Positions 17,508 to 26,604 of a stretch of 64,000 bases of DNA are shown here, in pieces. The stretch is from an uncultured Croceicoccus sp. Lineage in GTDB: Bacteria; Pseudomonadota; Alphaproteobacteria; Sphingomonadales; Sphingomonadaceae. The stretch spans positions 124,001 to 188,000 of the forward strand of contig NZ_CANMCP010000006.1 in NCBI RefSeq assembly GCF_947496385.1, read 5' to 3'. A program made the translations under genes and the position numbers. Numbering within the stretch: position 1 is the first letter of the stretch; each line of letters starts with the position of its first letter. The notes under the pieces were generated by a model. That model was not told the DNA's origin and did no database searches. It saw only the letters and a list, made by a program, of their open reading frames with translations.

Positions 17508-18560
17508 TCAACGCCTTATCGCATCGGCCAGCAGCCCTACCGAAAGCGCGTAATAGTTGGAACAGTTGTAATCGAGAATCACGCGATAGTTCGAGGTCAG
17601 CAGATAGGCCGTGTTCCCGCGCCCGTCGGGTTCGAACAATACGGCGAAACTGTCATCCGGGATCGCGCCTTGCGGACGAATGCCGAGCGCCTTCCATTCG
17701 CGCACGGTCTTCCACTGGCTGTGCCGGGCAAAGACGCGCGGGCAACGCGGCGCGACGAGGTCGGTGCGCTGCGGACCCATGTCGAACCCCGCCGGCACGG
17801 CGGCGGGCACGCCCCAGGGTTCGCCCGGACGCCAGCCCGCGCTCCTGAAATAATTGGCGATGGAATGCAGCGTATCGGCATTGCTGTTCCAGATGTCGCG
17901 ATCCCCGTCCCCGTCGCCGTCGACGGCGAGGCGCAGCCACACGCTCGGCAAAAATTGCGGATTGCCGAACGCGCCGGCCCAGCTCCCCTCCAGTTGCGAA
18001 CGTGCGACGCCCTGGTCGATCATCTTGAGCGCGGCGATAAGCTCGCCTTCGAACAGGTCGCGGCGGCGCCCTTCATACGCGAGCGTGGCGAGCGAGCGCG
18101 GCAGGTCGAACCCGCCCATGTAGCTGCCGTAATTGGTTTCATGCCCCCAAATCGCGACGAGCACCTCGCCCGGCACGCCATAGCGCCGTTCGATCTCCGG
18201 AAAGAGCGAGGCATTGCGGGCGTAGGCGCGGATGCCGCCGTTGATCCGCGCGGAATCGACATGGCGCTCGCGATAGGGGGCAAAGGGCGGCGGAACCGAA
18301 TTGGGGTTGGACGCCTGCGGCCGGTCGAGTTCGACCACGCGGGGATTAAGCGTGAGACCCGAAAGCCCCGTGGCGATTGCGCGGTCCGACACGCCCTGCT
18401 GCCGCGCGCGGGCGGCAACCTGATCGAGATAGGCATCGAAGCCCGCCTGCGTGAGCGTCTGCGCCGATGACGGCGAGGCCAGCAAAAGCGCGACGGCGGC
18501 ACCGGCGAACGAGGGAAGGCGCACGGCGGCGCGAAGTTTTTTCAGCATGTTCAGGCTCAT
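17508..18560 (-). CDS. mltB: Membrane-bound lytic murein transglycosylase (MltB-like)
   Basis: About 350 residues with a signal peptide (LPSFAGAAVALLLASPSSAQ). VLVAIWGHETNYGSYMGGFD carries the catalytic Glu of family 3 lytic transglycosylases (SLT_2), and SWAGAFGNPQFLPSVWLRLA plus FDMGPQRTDLV follow as in MltB. It cleaves glycan strands of peptidoglycan to give 1,6-anhydro ends. Start candidates are ATG 18593, 18560 and 18548; 18560 gives a normal signal peptide. The C-terminal segment after residue 270 (YLLTSNYRVILDYNCSNYYALSVG) is the usual end of the family. It precedes the carboxypeptidase gene on the same strand. Confidence 0.9.
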   Translation of the reverse strand: MSLNMLKKLRAAVRLPSFAGAAVALLLASPSSAQTLTQAGFDAYLDQVAARARQQGVSDRAIATGLSGLTLNPRVVELDRPQASNPNSVPPPFAPYRERHVDSARINGGIRAYARNASLFPEIERRYGVPGEVLVAIWGHETNYGSYMGGFDLPRSLATLAYEGRRRDLFEGELIAALKMIDQGVARSQLEGSWAGAFGNPQFLPSVWLRLAVDGDGDGDRDIWNSNADTLHSIANYFRSAGWRPGEPWGVPAAVPAGFDMGPQRTDLVAPRCPRVFARHSQWKTVREWKALGIRPQGAIPDDSFAVLFEPDGRGNTAYLLTSNYRVILDYNCSNYYALSVGLLADAIRR

Positions 18561-18692
18561 GGCACAGGAACACGGCCGTGTGAATTGCGACATGCGACGA
18601 ATGCCCCCCCATGCGCGATGTGGCGTGACAAAGCCGCTGCTTTTGGCTAGCGACGCAGCCGCGATTGCCGCGACGAACGATGGCGATGATGT

Positions 18693-18782
18693 GGAAGCGT
18701 GGCCGAGCGGTTGAAGGCACCAGTCTTGAAAACTGGCATACGGGCAACCGTATCGTGGGTTCGAATCCCACCGCTTCCGCCA
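18693..18782 (+). tRNA. tRNA-Ser (UGA)
   Basis: Acceptor GGAAGCG (18693-18699) pairs with CGCTTCC (18772-18778), then G73 and an encoded CCA. The anticodon stem CCAGT/ACTGG surrounds CTTGAAA, giving anticodon TGA for UCA codons. A long variable arm (catacgggcaaccgtatcg) and GGTTCGAATCC T-loop complete a class II tRNA. Confidence 0.96.
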
Positions 18783-19017
18783 CATGGCACCGACCGACAC
18801 GGGGCGCCGGATGCCCGACATCATTGGCATTCGCGGCCTCGTCGCCGATTCGGGCGCGCCTTCAAAGCCGAAATCCGGTCCTGCGGTGCGATTTTCGTCC
18901 GGTCCGGCGATCCGCGCTATCGACACGGCCCGTTGCAATACGGCGAAATTGCCATTTTACACCGTCCCATCGCGCCTTCCGATTGTCACGATCGTGCGAT
19001 GCTGGCAGACATTGGCG

Positions 19018-20226
19018 ATGGCAAAATTACGGTTCATGGCCGGCTTCGCGGCACACATGGCGCTCGGACTGGGCGCTGCGTCTTTGGCGCAGGCGCAGCC
19101 CGCTTTATACGTCAATCCTAACAGCACCACGCTCGCCGCGGCGGAACGGCTGGACGGGGAAGCGCGCCGGGATGCCCTTGCCCTCGGCCGCATTCCCACC
19201 GCGACATGGTTTTCCGATGGGACGCCTGACGAAGTGGAACGGCAGGTTGCAAGCCTCGTTGACGCAGCGGCCGCGCAGAATGCCCTGCCGGTCCTCGTTG
19301 CCTACAATATTCCCGGGCGGGATTGCGCGCTCTATTCCGCCGGGGGCGCGGCGGGGAGCAATGCCTATCGCGCCTGGATCGAAGGCTTTGCAGCCGGCAT
19401 CGGCGAACGTGCCGCAATCGTCGTGCTCGAACCCGACAGCCTGGGCGCGATCCCATGGCATCGCACGCTCGACGGCGAGTTGGAGCATTGCCAACCCGGG
19501 AACAGCGCGAACAACGATGCCGCCGCGACACGGTTTGCGCAATTGAGCACGGCGGTGGAAATCCTCGCCACCTTGCCCAACGTGCGCATCTACCTCGACG
19601 GAACGGGCAGCGGATGGCTCGCCCCGGGCGAAGCCGCCAACCGGCTCATCCGCGCGAATGTCGCCCGCGCGGACGGATATTTCCTCAACGTATCCAATTT
19701 CGAAAGCGACCTCCGCCTGCTCCATTACGCCCGCTGGATCAGCGATTGCCTCGCCCTCGTGACAGGGGGGGAAACCGATCCGCGCACATGCCCGAGCCAA
19801 TATCATCCCGCCGATTTCGCCGATTCCAGCTCTTGGACCGCGACCGATGCGGCTTATGACGCGCTGTTCGCACGCGCCGGCATCGCGCGGGCGCCCGCAT
19901 CGCAGAAACACGCAATCATAGATACCAGCCGCAATGGAACGGGATCGTGGGATCCGCCGGCGAACACATATTCCGACGCGGAAATCTGGTGCAATCCGCC
20001 CGGTCGCGGGCTTGGTCGCCGGCCTGCGCTCGATACCGGCAATCCCTATGTCGATGCGTATCTTTGGATCAAGATTCCCGGAGAATCCGACGGTGAATGC
20101 TATCGCGGAACCGGTGGCCCGACCGACCCCGCGCGCGGGATCGCGGCGCCGCGTGCGGGTGGCTGGTTCCCGGTGCAGGCCCGCGAGTTGATCCGGAACG
20201 CGGTCCCGCCGCTGATCCGGGATTAG
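19018..20226 (+). CDS. Glycoside hydrolase family 6 endoglucanase/cellobiohydrolase
   Basis: 402 residues, with a signal peptide (FMAGFAAHMALGLGAASLAQA) and no carbohydrate-binding module, so it is probably secreted or periplasmic. GH6 signatures in order: PVLVAYNIPGRDC, IVVLEPDSLGAIPW (Asp of the catalytic acid region), VRIYLDGTGSGWL, GYFLNVSNF, IIDTSRNG, WCNPPGRGLG and AYLWIKIPGESDG. In many GH6 enzymes the third motif reads DAGHSGWL; here His is Gly. It cleaves beta-1,4-glucan with inversion. ATG 19018 is preferred since it opens at the signal peptide; an ATG at 18784 would add 78 unrelated residues. The stop overlaps the convergent lacI stop by 4 bp. Confidence 0.9.
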   Translation: MAKLRFMAGFAAHMALGLGAASLAQAQPALYVNPNSTTLAAAERLDGEARRDALALGRIPTATWFSDGTPDEVERQVASLVDAAAAQNALPVLVAYNIPGRDCALYSAGGAAGSNAYRAWIEGFAAGIGERAAIVVLEPDSLGAIPWHRTLDGELEHCQPGNSANNDAAATRFAQLSTAVEILATLPNVRIYLDGTGSGWLAPGEAANRLIRANVARADGYFLNVSNFESDLRLLHYARWISDCLALVTGGETDPRTCPSQYHPADFADSSSWTATDAAYDALFARAGIARAPASQKHAIIDTSRNGTGSWDPPANTYSDAEIWCNPPGRGLGRRPALDTGNPYVDAYLWIKIPGESDGECYRGTGGPTDPARGIAAPRAGGWFPVQARELIRNAVPPLIRD

Positions 20227-21260
20227 CGCGGCGGTGCGGTCGAACTCCGCACGAACAATTCATGGGCATGATCGCCGCGCGGGGCCGGTGACGCGGCGTA
20301 CTTGCTGCTACCGTCGCGCTCCGTCTCGAGCGCGGCAATGAGCCGGTCGGTCGCGTCCCATGCCAGTTCGCTGACCGGCTGACGCACGGTGGTCAATTGC
20401 GGCCAGGCCGTGCGGGACACTTCGGAATCGTCGAACCCGGCAACCGATACATCCGCCGGCACGGCCATGCCGCGGTCGCGCACGGCGGCCATCGCCGCCA
20501 CCGCCATATCGTCGTTCTGCGCCAGGATCGCGGTGGGCTGGGGTGCACGGCGGAGCAGATCCGCCGCAACGGCGTAGCCCACGTCATAGGTGAAATCGCC
20601 GGTCACGATCAGATGATCGTCGATCGCCGCACCGGCCTCCGCGAAGGCCCGGCGATACCCCTCCATCCGCGCCGCGCACGCAGCATGCGAGGGGTCGCCC
20701 ATGATGATCCCGATGCGGCGATGCCCAATGGACAGCAGATGCGCGGCGATCGCGTGGCCGGCGGCAACCTCGTCGATCGTCGCCACGATGCCGCGCGCCA
20801 TCTCCCGATGGGGCGTGATCCGCGCATAGGGCAGCTTCTGCCGGTCGAGCATTTCGAGCAGATCGTCCTGATCGCAGGCAGGAGGGGCGAGCACCACCCC
20901 GTCCAGACCGGCCCGCACGAGCAGGCGCCCCAGTTCGGTCGGCCGGTTCGCCACGTCGCGAAACGGCAGCACCACCAGGCGGAAGCGCGAATCCTCGAGC
21001 CGGGCGAGCGCACCGTTCTGCAATTCGACGACATAACTCGGGCTCGGCCGTTCGTAGGTCAGCCCGATCAGGTAGCTGCGCCGCGCGATCAGGCTCTGTG
21101 CCGCGATATTGGGGTGATAATCGAGTTTCGCCGCCGCGGCGCGCACACGTTCGCGGGCATCGGTGCTGACATGCGGGGCGTCGTTCAGGGCGCGCGAAAC
21201 CGTCTTGATCGACACCCCGGCGAGTTCGGCGACGTCGACGATCGTGGATCGTTTGGAAAT
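20223..21260 (-). CDS. LacI-family transcriptional repressor (probable ATT start)
   Basis: A LacI/GalR regulator: DNA-binding region STIVDVAELAGVSIKTVSRA, then a periplasmic-binding-protein-like sensor domain (YLIGLTYERPSPSYVVEL, IGHRRIGIIMGDP, AILAQNDDMAVAAM, VSVAGFDDSEVSR). The first conventional start codon in frame (GTG 21215) falls inside the helix-turn-helix and would delete its first helix. Upstream to the in-frame stop there is no ATG, GTG, TTG or CTG, but ATT at 21260 lies 8 bases after a perfect GGAGG and yields the normal N-terminus (345 residues). It probably represses the divergent GH3–TonB-receptor genes through the twin operators and responds to a beta-glucan-derived sugar. Confidence 0.88.
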   Translation of the reverse strand: MSKRSTIVDVAELAGVSIKTVSRALNDAPHVSTDARERVRAAAAKLDYHPNIAAQSLIARRSYLIGLTYERPSPSYVVELQNGALARLEDSRFRLVVLPFRDVANRPTELGRLLVRAGLDGVVLAPPACDQDDLLEMLDRQKLPYARITPHREMARGIVATIDEVAAGHAIAAHLLSIGHRRIGIIMGDPSHAACAARMEGYRRAFAEAGAAIDDHLIVTGDFTYDVGYAVAADLLRRAPQPTAILAQNDDMAVAAMAAVRDRGMAVPADVSVAGFDDSEVSRTAWPQLTTVRQPVSELAWDATDRLIAALETERDGSSKYAASPAPRGDHAHELFVRSSTAPPR

Positions 21261-21273
21261 AGCACAATCCTCC
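21258..21273 (-). promoter_or_regulatory. Shine-Dalgarno GGAGG and ATT start codon of lacI
   Basis: On the minus strand GGAGG (21269-21273) is followed by 8 bases and then ATT (21260-21258). GTG at 21265 lies too close to the GGAGG and reads in the wrong frame. This site decides the start of the regulator; ATT initiation is rare but known (infC, pcnB). Confidence 0.6.
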
Positions 21274-21335
21274 GGAAAAAGCGCGCCGCCGGCCCCCTCG
21301 CCGACCCTGCCGGCGGATATGGGTTAGCGACTCTC

Positions 21336-21341
21336 TTGACA
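21336..21341 (+). promoter_or_regulatory. Probable -35 element of the GH3–receptor operon
   Basis: TTGACA, a perfect sigma-70 -35 hexamer. A 16-18 bp spacer would place the -10 element at about 21358-21365, inside the first operator copy, where repressor binding would block polymerase. The -10 itself is weak. Confidence 0.5.
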
Positions 21342-21356
21342 CCTGTCGATAGACGC

Positions 21357-21371
21357 CGGTAAACGTTGTCA
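21357..21371. promoter_or_regulatory. LacI-type operator, copy 1
   Basis: cggtaaacgttgtca, with the CG-centred AACGTT core typical of LacI/GalR operators (reverse complement TGACAACGTTTACCG). It overlaps the expected -10 region of the GH3 promoter. Confidence 0.75.
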
Positions 21372-21378
21372 GCAACGA

Positions 21379-21393
21379 CGGTAAACGTTGTCA
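21379..21393. promoter_or_regulatory. LacI-type operator, copy 2
   Basis: An exact 15-bp copy of the upstream operator (cggtaaacgttgtca), 22 bp further on, i.e. about two helical turns, so both copies face the same side of the DNA. It lies just before the Shine-Dalgarno of the GH3 gene. Confidence 0.75.
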
Positions 21394-21412
21394 TAAGCAG
21401 GGAGAGAGACGG

Positions 21413-23908
21413 GTGCTGTTTGGCAGGGCTAGATTCATGGCGGGAACGATGGCGGGCGCGCTTGGCGCGGCGCTGGCGGCCGCTCCGCTTGCGGCACAAC
21501 CGGATTCGTCGGCGATCGCCGATCCCTCTCTATGGCCGGCCCTGTCGGCGCCCATCGCGCGCGATGCGGCAAGCGAGCAGCGGATCGAGGCACTGATCGC
21601 CGCGATGTCGCTGGAGCAGAAGGTCGGGCAGATCATTCAGGCCGACATCGGAAGTGTCACCCCCGAGGATGTCAGCCGGTATCACCTCGGCTCGATCCTC
21701 AACGGCGGCAATTCGACGCCGGGCGGTGCCTATAATGCGCCCGCCCCGCAATGGCTGAAGGCGGCCGATGCGTTCTACGCCGCCTCGATGAAGCGCGATG
21801 GCAAGCTGCCGCGCATTCCGATCATCTGGGGCAGCGACGCGGTGCACGGTCACAACAATGTCGTCGGCGCCACCTTGTTTCCGCACAATATCGGCCTCGG
21901 CGCCGCGCGTGACCCCGAACTGTTGCGCCGCATCGGCGAAATCACCGCGGTCGAGATGCGCGTGACCGGCCTCGACTGGACATTCGCCCCCACGCTCGCC
22001 GTGGTGCGTGACGATCGCTGGGGCCGGACCTACGAAGGGTTTGGCGAGACGCCGGAGATCGCCACCGCCTACGCCGCCCCGCTGATCGAGGGGTTGCAGG
22101 GAAAGATCGGCGACGAAGATTGGCTGCGCGGGCCGCACATCATCGCCACGGCCAAGCATTTCCTGGGCGATGGCGGCACCACCGGCGGCAAGGACCAGGG
22201 CGACACCCGGATTACGGAGACCGGCCTGCGCAATTTGTTCAGCGCGCCCTATCTCCCCGCGATCGAGGCGGGCGTGCAGTCGGTCATGGTCAGCTTTTCA
22301 GGCTGGAACGGGGCGAAAATGCATGGCAACCGGTCCTTGCTGACCGGCGTGGTCAAGGATCGCTGGAACTTCGACGGGTTTCTCGTTGGCGACTGGAACG
22401 GCCATGGGCAGGTCGCTGGCTGCACCGCGACCGATTGCGCGCAGTCGGTCATCGCGGGCCTCGACATGTACATGGCGCCCGACAGCTGGAAGGCGCTCTA
22501 CGCATCCACGCTGGCGGACGCGCGGGACGGTACGCTGCCGATGGACCGGCTCGACGACGCGGTGCGGCGCATCCTGCGCGTCAAACTGCGGGCCGGGCTT
22601 TTCGAGGCGGGCAAGCCCTCCTCGCGCCCCTATGCTGGCCAGTTCGAACGCCTGGGCAGCGCCGACCACCGCGCGGTGGCGCGCGAGGCGGTGCGAAAAT
22701 CGCTGGTGCTGCTGAAGAATGCGAACGGCGTGCTCCCCCTCGACAGCGGGGCGAACGTGCTGGTCACCGGCGACGGGGCCGACAATCTCACCAAGCAGAC
22801 CGGCGGCTGGACGCTGACGTGGCAGGGAACGGGCACCAAGCGCTCCGACTTTCCCCATGCGCAGTCGATCTGGGAAGGGATCGAGGAAATCGTCGACGCA
22901 GCAGGGGGGACCGCCACGCTTTCGGCCGATGGCGCCTATGCGACGAGGCCGGATGTCGCGATCGTCGTGTTCGGGGAAGAGCCTTACGCAGAATTTCAGG
23001 GCGACCGGGCCGACGTCGGCTATGACGATGAGGCCAGTCTTGTCCTGCTCCGCTCGCTTCGCGCGAAGGGGATACCGACCGTATCGGTGTTTCTGTCGGG
23101 CCGCGCGATGTGGGCCAATCCCTTCATCAACGCATCGGATGCCTTCGTTGCCGCCTGGCTTCCGGGCTCCGAGGGTGGCGGTATCGCCGATGTCCTGTTC
23201 GGGGACGCCGAATTTACCGGCAAGCTGCCCTATAGCTGGCCGAAATCCAGCGACCAGACCGCGTTGAACATCGGCGATGCGGATTACGATCCGTTGTTCC
23301 CCTATGGCTTCGGGCTGACCACGGCGGACGACGGCGAACTTGCCATGCTGCCCGAGGATCGCGCCTCCGCCGCGCCGGTCGACGATAGCGTACTGTTCAA
23401 CGCCGGGCGTGTCGGTGCGAGACGGCGATTGCTGATCGGCACGCCGGGCGCGCTCGCGACGAACCCCGGCCCCGACCTCATCACGATCGAGCGGGCCGAC
23501 CGCAATGCACAGGAAGATTCAGTGCGCCTGCGCTTCACCGGCAAGGGCCGCGCCGCAGCCGCCATCGTGCAGGACAGCCCGGCGGATCTCACGCGGCAAA
23601 CCAACGGCGATCTCGCGCTCGAACTGCAATTCAGGGTCAATTCCGCGCCGACCGAGGACGTGACGCTGATGATGACCTGCGGCGAGGGATGCGCTGGCGG
23701 CTTTCCGCTCGGCGCGGTGCTGACGAAGGCGGCGCAGGGCGGGACCTGGACGCGGCTGACGATCCCGCTCAGCTGTTTCGAAAAAGCCGGCGTCGACATG
23801 GGTCGCGTCGATGCGCCGATGATGCTGGTCACCGAAGGCCGGCTCGATCTCACACTGTCGTCGGCGCGGATCGTGTCGCCGTCGGGCAACCAAGTTTCAT
23901 GTCAATAA
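21413..23908 (+). CDS. Glycoside hydrolase family 3 exo-beta-glucosidase
   Basis: 831 residues with a signal peptide (AGALGAALAAAPLAA). The N-terminal TIM-barrel domain includes MSLEQKVGQIIQAD, PIIWGSDAVHGHNN, ATAKHFLGDGGT and GFLVGDWNGHGQV, where D327 fits the catalytic nucleophile. The second alpha/beta domain has KSLVLLKNANGVLPLD and LPYSWPKSSDQ. A C-terminal 180-residue beta-sandwich matches the extra domain of exo-1,3/1,4-beta-glucan glucohydrolases (ExoP-like). It releases glucose from cello- or laminari-oligosaccharides in the periplasm. GTG 21413 has ggagag upstream; ATG 21437 is an alternative. It is followed by the receptor gene 37 bp later. Confidence 0.92.
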   Translation: MLFGRARFMAGTMAGALGAALAAAPLAAQPDSSAIADPSLWPALSAPIARDAASEQRIEALIAAMSLEQKVGQIIQADIGSVTPEDVSRYHLGSILNGGNSTPGGAYNAPAPQWLKAADAFYAASMKRDGKLPRIPIIWGSDAVHGHNNVVGATLFPHNIGLGAARDPELLRRIGEITAVEMRVTGLDWTFAPTLAVVRDDRWGRTYEGFGETPEIATAYAAPLIEGLQGKIGDEDWLRGPHIIATAKHFLGDGGTTGGKDQGDTRITETGLRNLFSAPYLPAIEAGVQSVMVSFSGWNGAKMHGNRSLLTGVVKDRWNFDGFLVGDWNGHGQVAGCTATDCAQSVIAGLDMYMAPDSWKALYASTLADARDGTLPMDRLDDAVRRILRVKLRAGLFEAGKPSSRPYAGQFERLGSADHRAVAREAVRKSLVLLKNANGVLPLDSGANVLVTGDGADNLTKQTGGWTLTWQGTGTKRSDFPHAQSIWEGIEEIVDAAGGTATLSADGAYATRPDVAIVVFGEEPYAEFQGDRADVGYDDEASLVLLRSLRAKGIPTVSVFLSGRAMWANPFINASDAFVAAWLPGSEGGGIADVLFGDAEFTGKLPYSWPKSSDQTALNIGDADYDPLFPYGFGLTTADDGELAMLPEDRASAAPVDDSVLFNAGRVGARRRLLIGTPGALATNPGPDLITIERADRNAQEDSVRLRFTGKGRAAAAIVQDSPADLTRQTNGDLALELQFRVNSAPTEDVTLMMTCGEGCAGGFPLGAVLTKAAQGGTWTRLTIPLSCFEKAGVDMGRVDAPMMLVTEGRLDLTLSSARIVSPSGNQVSCQ

Positions 23909-23945
23909 GCGCGATCTGCACCGACAGATCGAAGGGGAGGACACC

Positions 23946-26588
23946 ATGACCAATACGAAATTCGCAAGGGCATTCGCCACCATTCTGCTGTGTTCCGTCG
24001 CAGCGCTGCCTGCACAGGCGCAGACAGCGCCCGCGCCCGCGCCCGCAGACGATCCGGCCGAGGCGCAGGATACCGACGATGACACACATGTCATCATGGT
24101 AACCGCCAACCGCCGGGAGGAGAATCTTCAGGACGTGGCCGGCGTGGTGCAGGCCATCGACGCCGAGCAATTGCGCCAGGACGGCATCAGGGACCTGCGC
24201 AACCTTCAGGTCGCCGTCCCCGGGCTCAGCATCGCCAATCAGGAAGGCAATGTGGAAATCTTCATTCGCGGGGTCGGCTCTGCGAACAATACCGAATTGG
24301 GGGATCCCGGTGCCGCGCCGCATCTCAACGGGGTTTACATTCCGCGCCCGCGCGGGCTCGGCCTGATGTTCTACGATCTTGAACGGGTGGAGGTGAACAA
24401 GGGGCCGCAGGGCACGCTCTATGGCCGCAACGCGCTGGCCGGCACGCTCAACATCATCACCGCCAAGCCGCGGCTGGGCGAATTTGGCGGCTATGCGCAG
24501 GCCGAGATCGCCAATCGCTCGTCCTATGGGGCCGAGGGTGCGCTCAACATACCGCTTGGCGACACCATGGCGGTGCGTGCAGCAGGCTATTACGTCAATC
24601 GCGACTTCGGCTTTCGCAATGTCTCCACGGGCGAACAGGCGAGCCAGCTCAAGCCCGCGGGCCTCGAAGAGAACTACGCCGGGCGCCTGTCCTTTCTCTG
24701 GGAGCCGGACGATCGGCTGAGCATTTCCTTCGTGGGCGATTACGGCATGGAAACGGGCACCGGCTATCCCGGCGCGAATATCTATACCGCGGTCATCGCT
24801 ACCGGCCTGCGGCCCGACAAGCTCGACCTGAAGGACGTCGTCTATCGCGGGATGCAGGGCGACATGGAGAACGAGCTTTGGGGCGTACAGGGCCGGCTCG
24901 CCTACGAGTTCGACACGTTCACCGCCGAATTCACCGGCAGCTACCGCTCCGTCGATTTCGAGCAGGCCAATGCCAGCAGCGAAGGCATCGACTATCCGGG
25001 CCGCGACCTCAATGCGCAGGAATATGACAATTTCTCGAACAATTTCTGGCAGGCGAAATCCAAGAGCCAGGTCTATGAGCTGCGTCTGTCCGCCAATGAC
25101 GATCAGCGCCTGCGCTGGAACCTGGGCGGGTTCTATTTCAAGGAGGACCAGGCGGTCGGCTATCTCGCGCTCGCCGACCGTGGGTATTGCTGTTACTCGG
25201 GTACCGAATTCACGATGCCCGACGTCAATGGCGAGAGCTTCGCATTCTTCGGCGACGGGACTTACGACGTCACGGACCGGCTGCGTATCTTTGGCGGGTT
25301 GCGCTACACCGAAGAGCAGAAGTCGCGCTACGGCATCGGCGGCAACTGGGCGCTGACGCTGGGCGGGGAGGATTTCTCCTGCTGCTTTGGCACGCGTTTG
25401 GGGACCGAGGGTTTCCGGCCCAACCTCCTTGGCCGCCCCAATTTCGACGTGAGCGGGATCACGACCCCGCAACAGCGCGCGCAATTCCTGATCGAAGGAA
25501 TCCGCACGCCCGGCCTTCGCGATACGTTGATCGATCAGATCGGCGCGATCGCGAATGGAACGAACCCCAACGGGACCTGTATCGACCGTCCCGATATCGA
25601 CAACGGGTTCGTGAACTGCCCGGCGAACGCGAACGGCGGCTTCAGCTTCGTCGAACTCACCATCCCGGATCAGCAGATCGGTCAGGCCGAGTTCGATTTC
25701 ATCGACTGGCGTGCCGGGATCGAATTCGATTTGAGCGCCGACACCATGCTTTATGCCAAGGTGTCGACCGGCCACAAATCGGGCGGTTTCAATGACAGCT
25801 TCAATGGCTCGACCATACCCGAGACATACAGCCCCGAAGAGATCATCGTGTATGAGGCGGGTAGCCGGAACAGCTTCGACGCGTTCGGACGCCGCGCGAT
25901 CTTCAACCTCACCGGCTTCTACTACGACTATTCGGATCAGGTTTTTCAGGACCTGACCTGCATCAATCTCGACGAGACGCAGGCGCCGCCGGTCTGCAAT
26001 GGCTACTCGCTCGTCAATCGCAACATCGGCGCGTCCCGGATCTATGGCGCGGAGGCCGAGCTGAAGCTGAAACTTCCGGCGAACTATGCGCTCGATCTCA
26101 ATGCGGCCTATCTCGATACCGAGATCACGAAGGGCGTGGTGGCCGATCCGCGCGCGCAGGATAACGATGCCGGGGGCGAATCCCCGCTCATCAGCCTCGT
26201 CGGCAATCGCCTGCCGCTGGCGTCCAAGATGAACCTGAGCGCGCGCCTCTCGCAATGGTTCGATATCGGCGAGGGTCAGTTCGACTGGCAGGCTCTCCTC
26301 AAATACCGCTCCTCGTTCTTCCTTACCCAGTTCAACGAGGATGACATCGTCTTCCTCGACGGGGCGCGGCAGGATGCGCTCGACGCGGGCTTTCCCGATC
26401 GGCAGAGCGGTTTCGTGACGCTCAATCTCGGGGCGGGCTACACGATCGGGAATTTCCGTCTGGAGGCGTGGGCGAGCAATTTCCTCGACGAGGAGGTTTC
26501 GCAAAAGGCACTCGTGGGGTCGGCCCTCAACATTCGCTTCCTCAACGATGCGCGGACCTACGGCCTGCGCGGGCGCATCACGTTCTAG
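23946..26588 (+). CDS. TonB-dependent outer-membrane receptor
   Basis: 880 residues: signal peptide (ATILLCSVAALPAQA), an Ala/Pro/Asp-rich linker, a TonB-box-like VIMVTANRREENLQDV, a plug domain (LRNLQVAVPGLSI, IFIRGVGSAN, VEVNKGPQGTLYGRNA, GTLNIITAKPR) and a beta-barrel ending in a typical aromatic ITF terminus. Two vicinal cysteine pairs (C415-C416, C479-C480) and further Cys residues lie in predicted surface loops. The Shine-Dalgarno is ggggagg. Co-transcribed with GH3, it probably imports beta-glucan oligosaccharides made by the GH6 enzyme. Confidence 0.9.
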   Translation: MTNTKFARAFATILLCSVAALPAQAQTAPAPAPADDPAEAQDTDDDTHVIMVTANRREENLQDVAGVVQAIDAEQLRQDGIRDLRNLQVAVPGLSIANQEGNVEIFIRGVGSANNTELGDPGAAPHLNGVYIPRPRGLGLMFYDLERVEVNKGPQGTLYGRNALAGTLNIITAKPRLGEFGGYAQAEIANRSSYGAEGALNIPLGDTMAVRAAGYYVNRDFGFRNVSTGEQASQLKPAGLEENYAGRLSFLWEPDDRLSISFVGDYGMETGTGYPGANIYTAVIATGLRPDKLDLKDVVYRGMQGDMENELWGVQGRLAYEFDTFTAEFTGSYRSVDFEQANASSEGIDYPGRDLNAQEYDNFSNNFWQAKSKSQVYELRLSANDDQRLRWNLGGFYFKEDQAVGYLALADRGYCCYSGTEFTMPDVNGESFAFFGDGTYDVTDRLRIFGGLRYTEEQKSRYGIGGNWALTLGGEDFSCCFGTRLGTEGFRPNLLGRPNFDVSGITTPQQRAQFLIEGIRTPGLRDTLIDQIGAIANGTNPNGTCIDRPDIDNGFVNCPANANGGFSFVELTIPDQQIGQAEFDFIDWRAGIEFDLSADTMLYAKVSTGHKSGGFNDSFNGSTIPETYSPEEIIVYEAGSRNSFDAFGRRAIFNLTGFYYDYSDQVFQDLTCINLDETQAPPVCNGYSLVNRNIGASRIYGAEAELKLKLPANYALDLNAAYLDTEITKGVVADPRAQDNDAGGESPLISLVGNRLPLASKMNLSARLSQWFDIGEGQFDWQALLKYRSSFFLTQFNEDDIVFLDGARQDALDAGFPDRQSGFVTLNLGAGYTIGNFRLEAWASNFLDEEVSQKALVGSALNIRFLNDARTYGLRGRITF

Positions 26589-26604
26589 ACGGGGCAAGAT
26601 GGCA

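Noticed and set aside
23850-26597. A 915-codon open frame on the minus strand across the whole TonB receptor
   Set aside because: It mirrors the receptor codon for codon, has Arg/Glu/Leu-rich shadow composition and no Shine-Dalgarno or recognisable domain; the plus-strand receptor has clear motifs.
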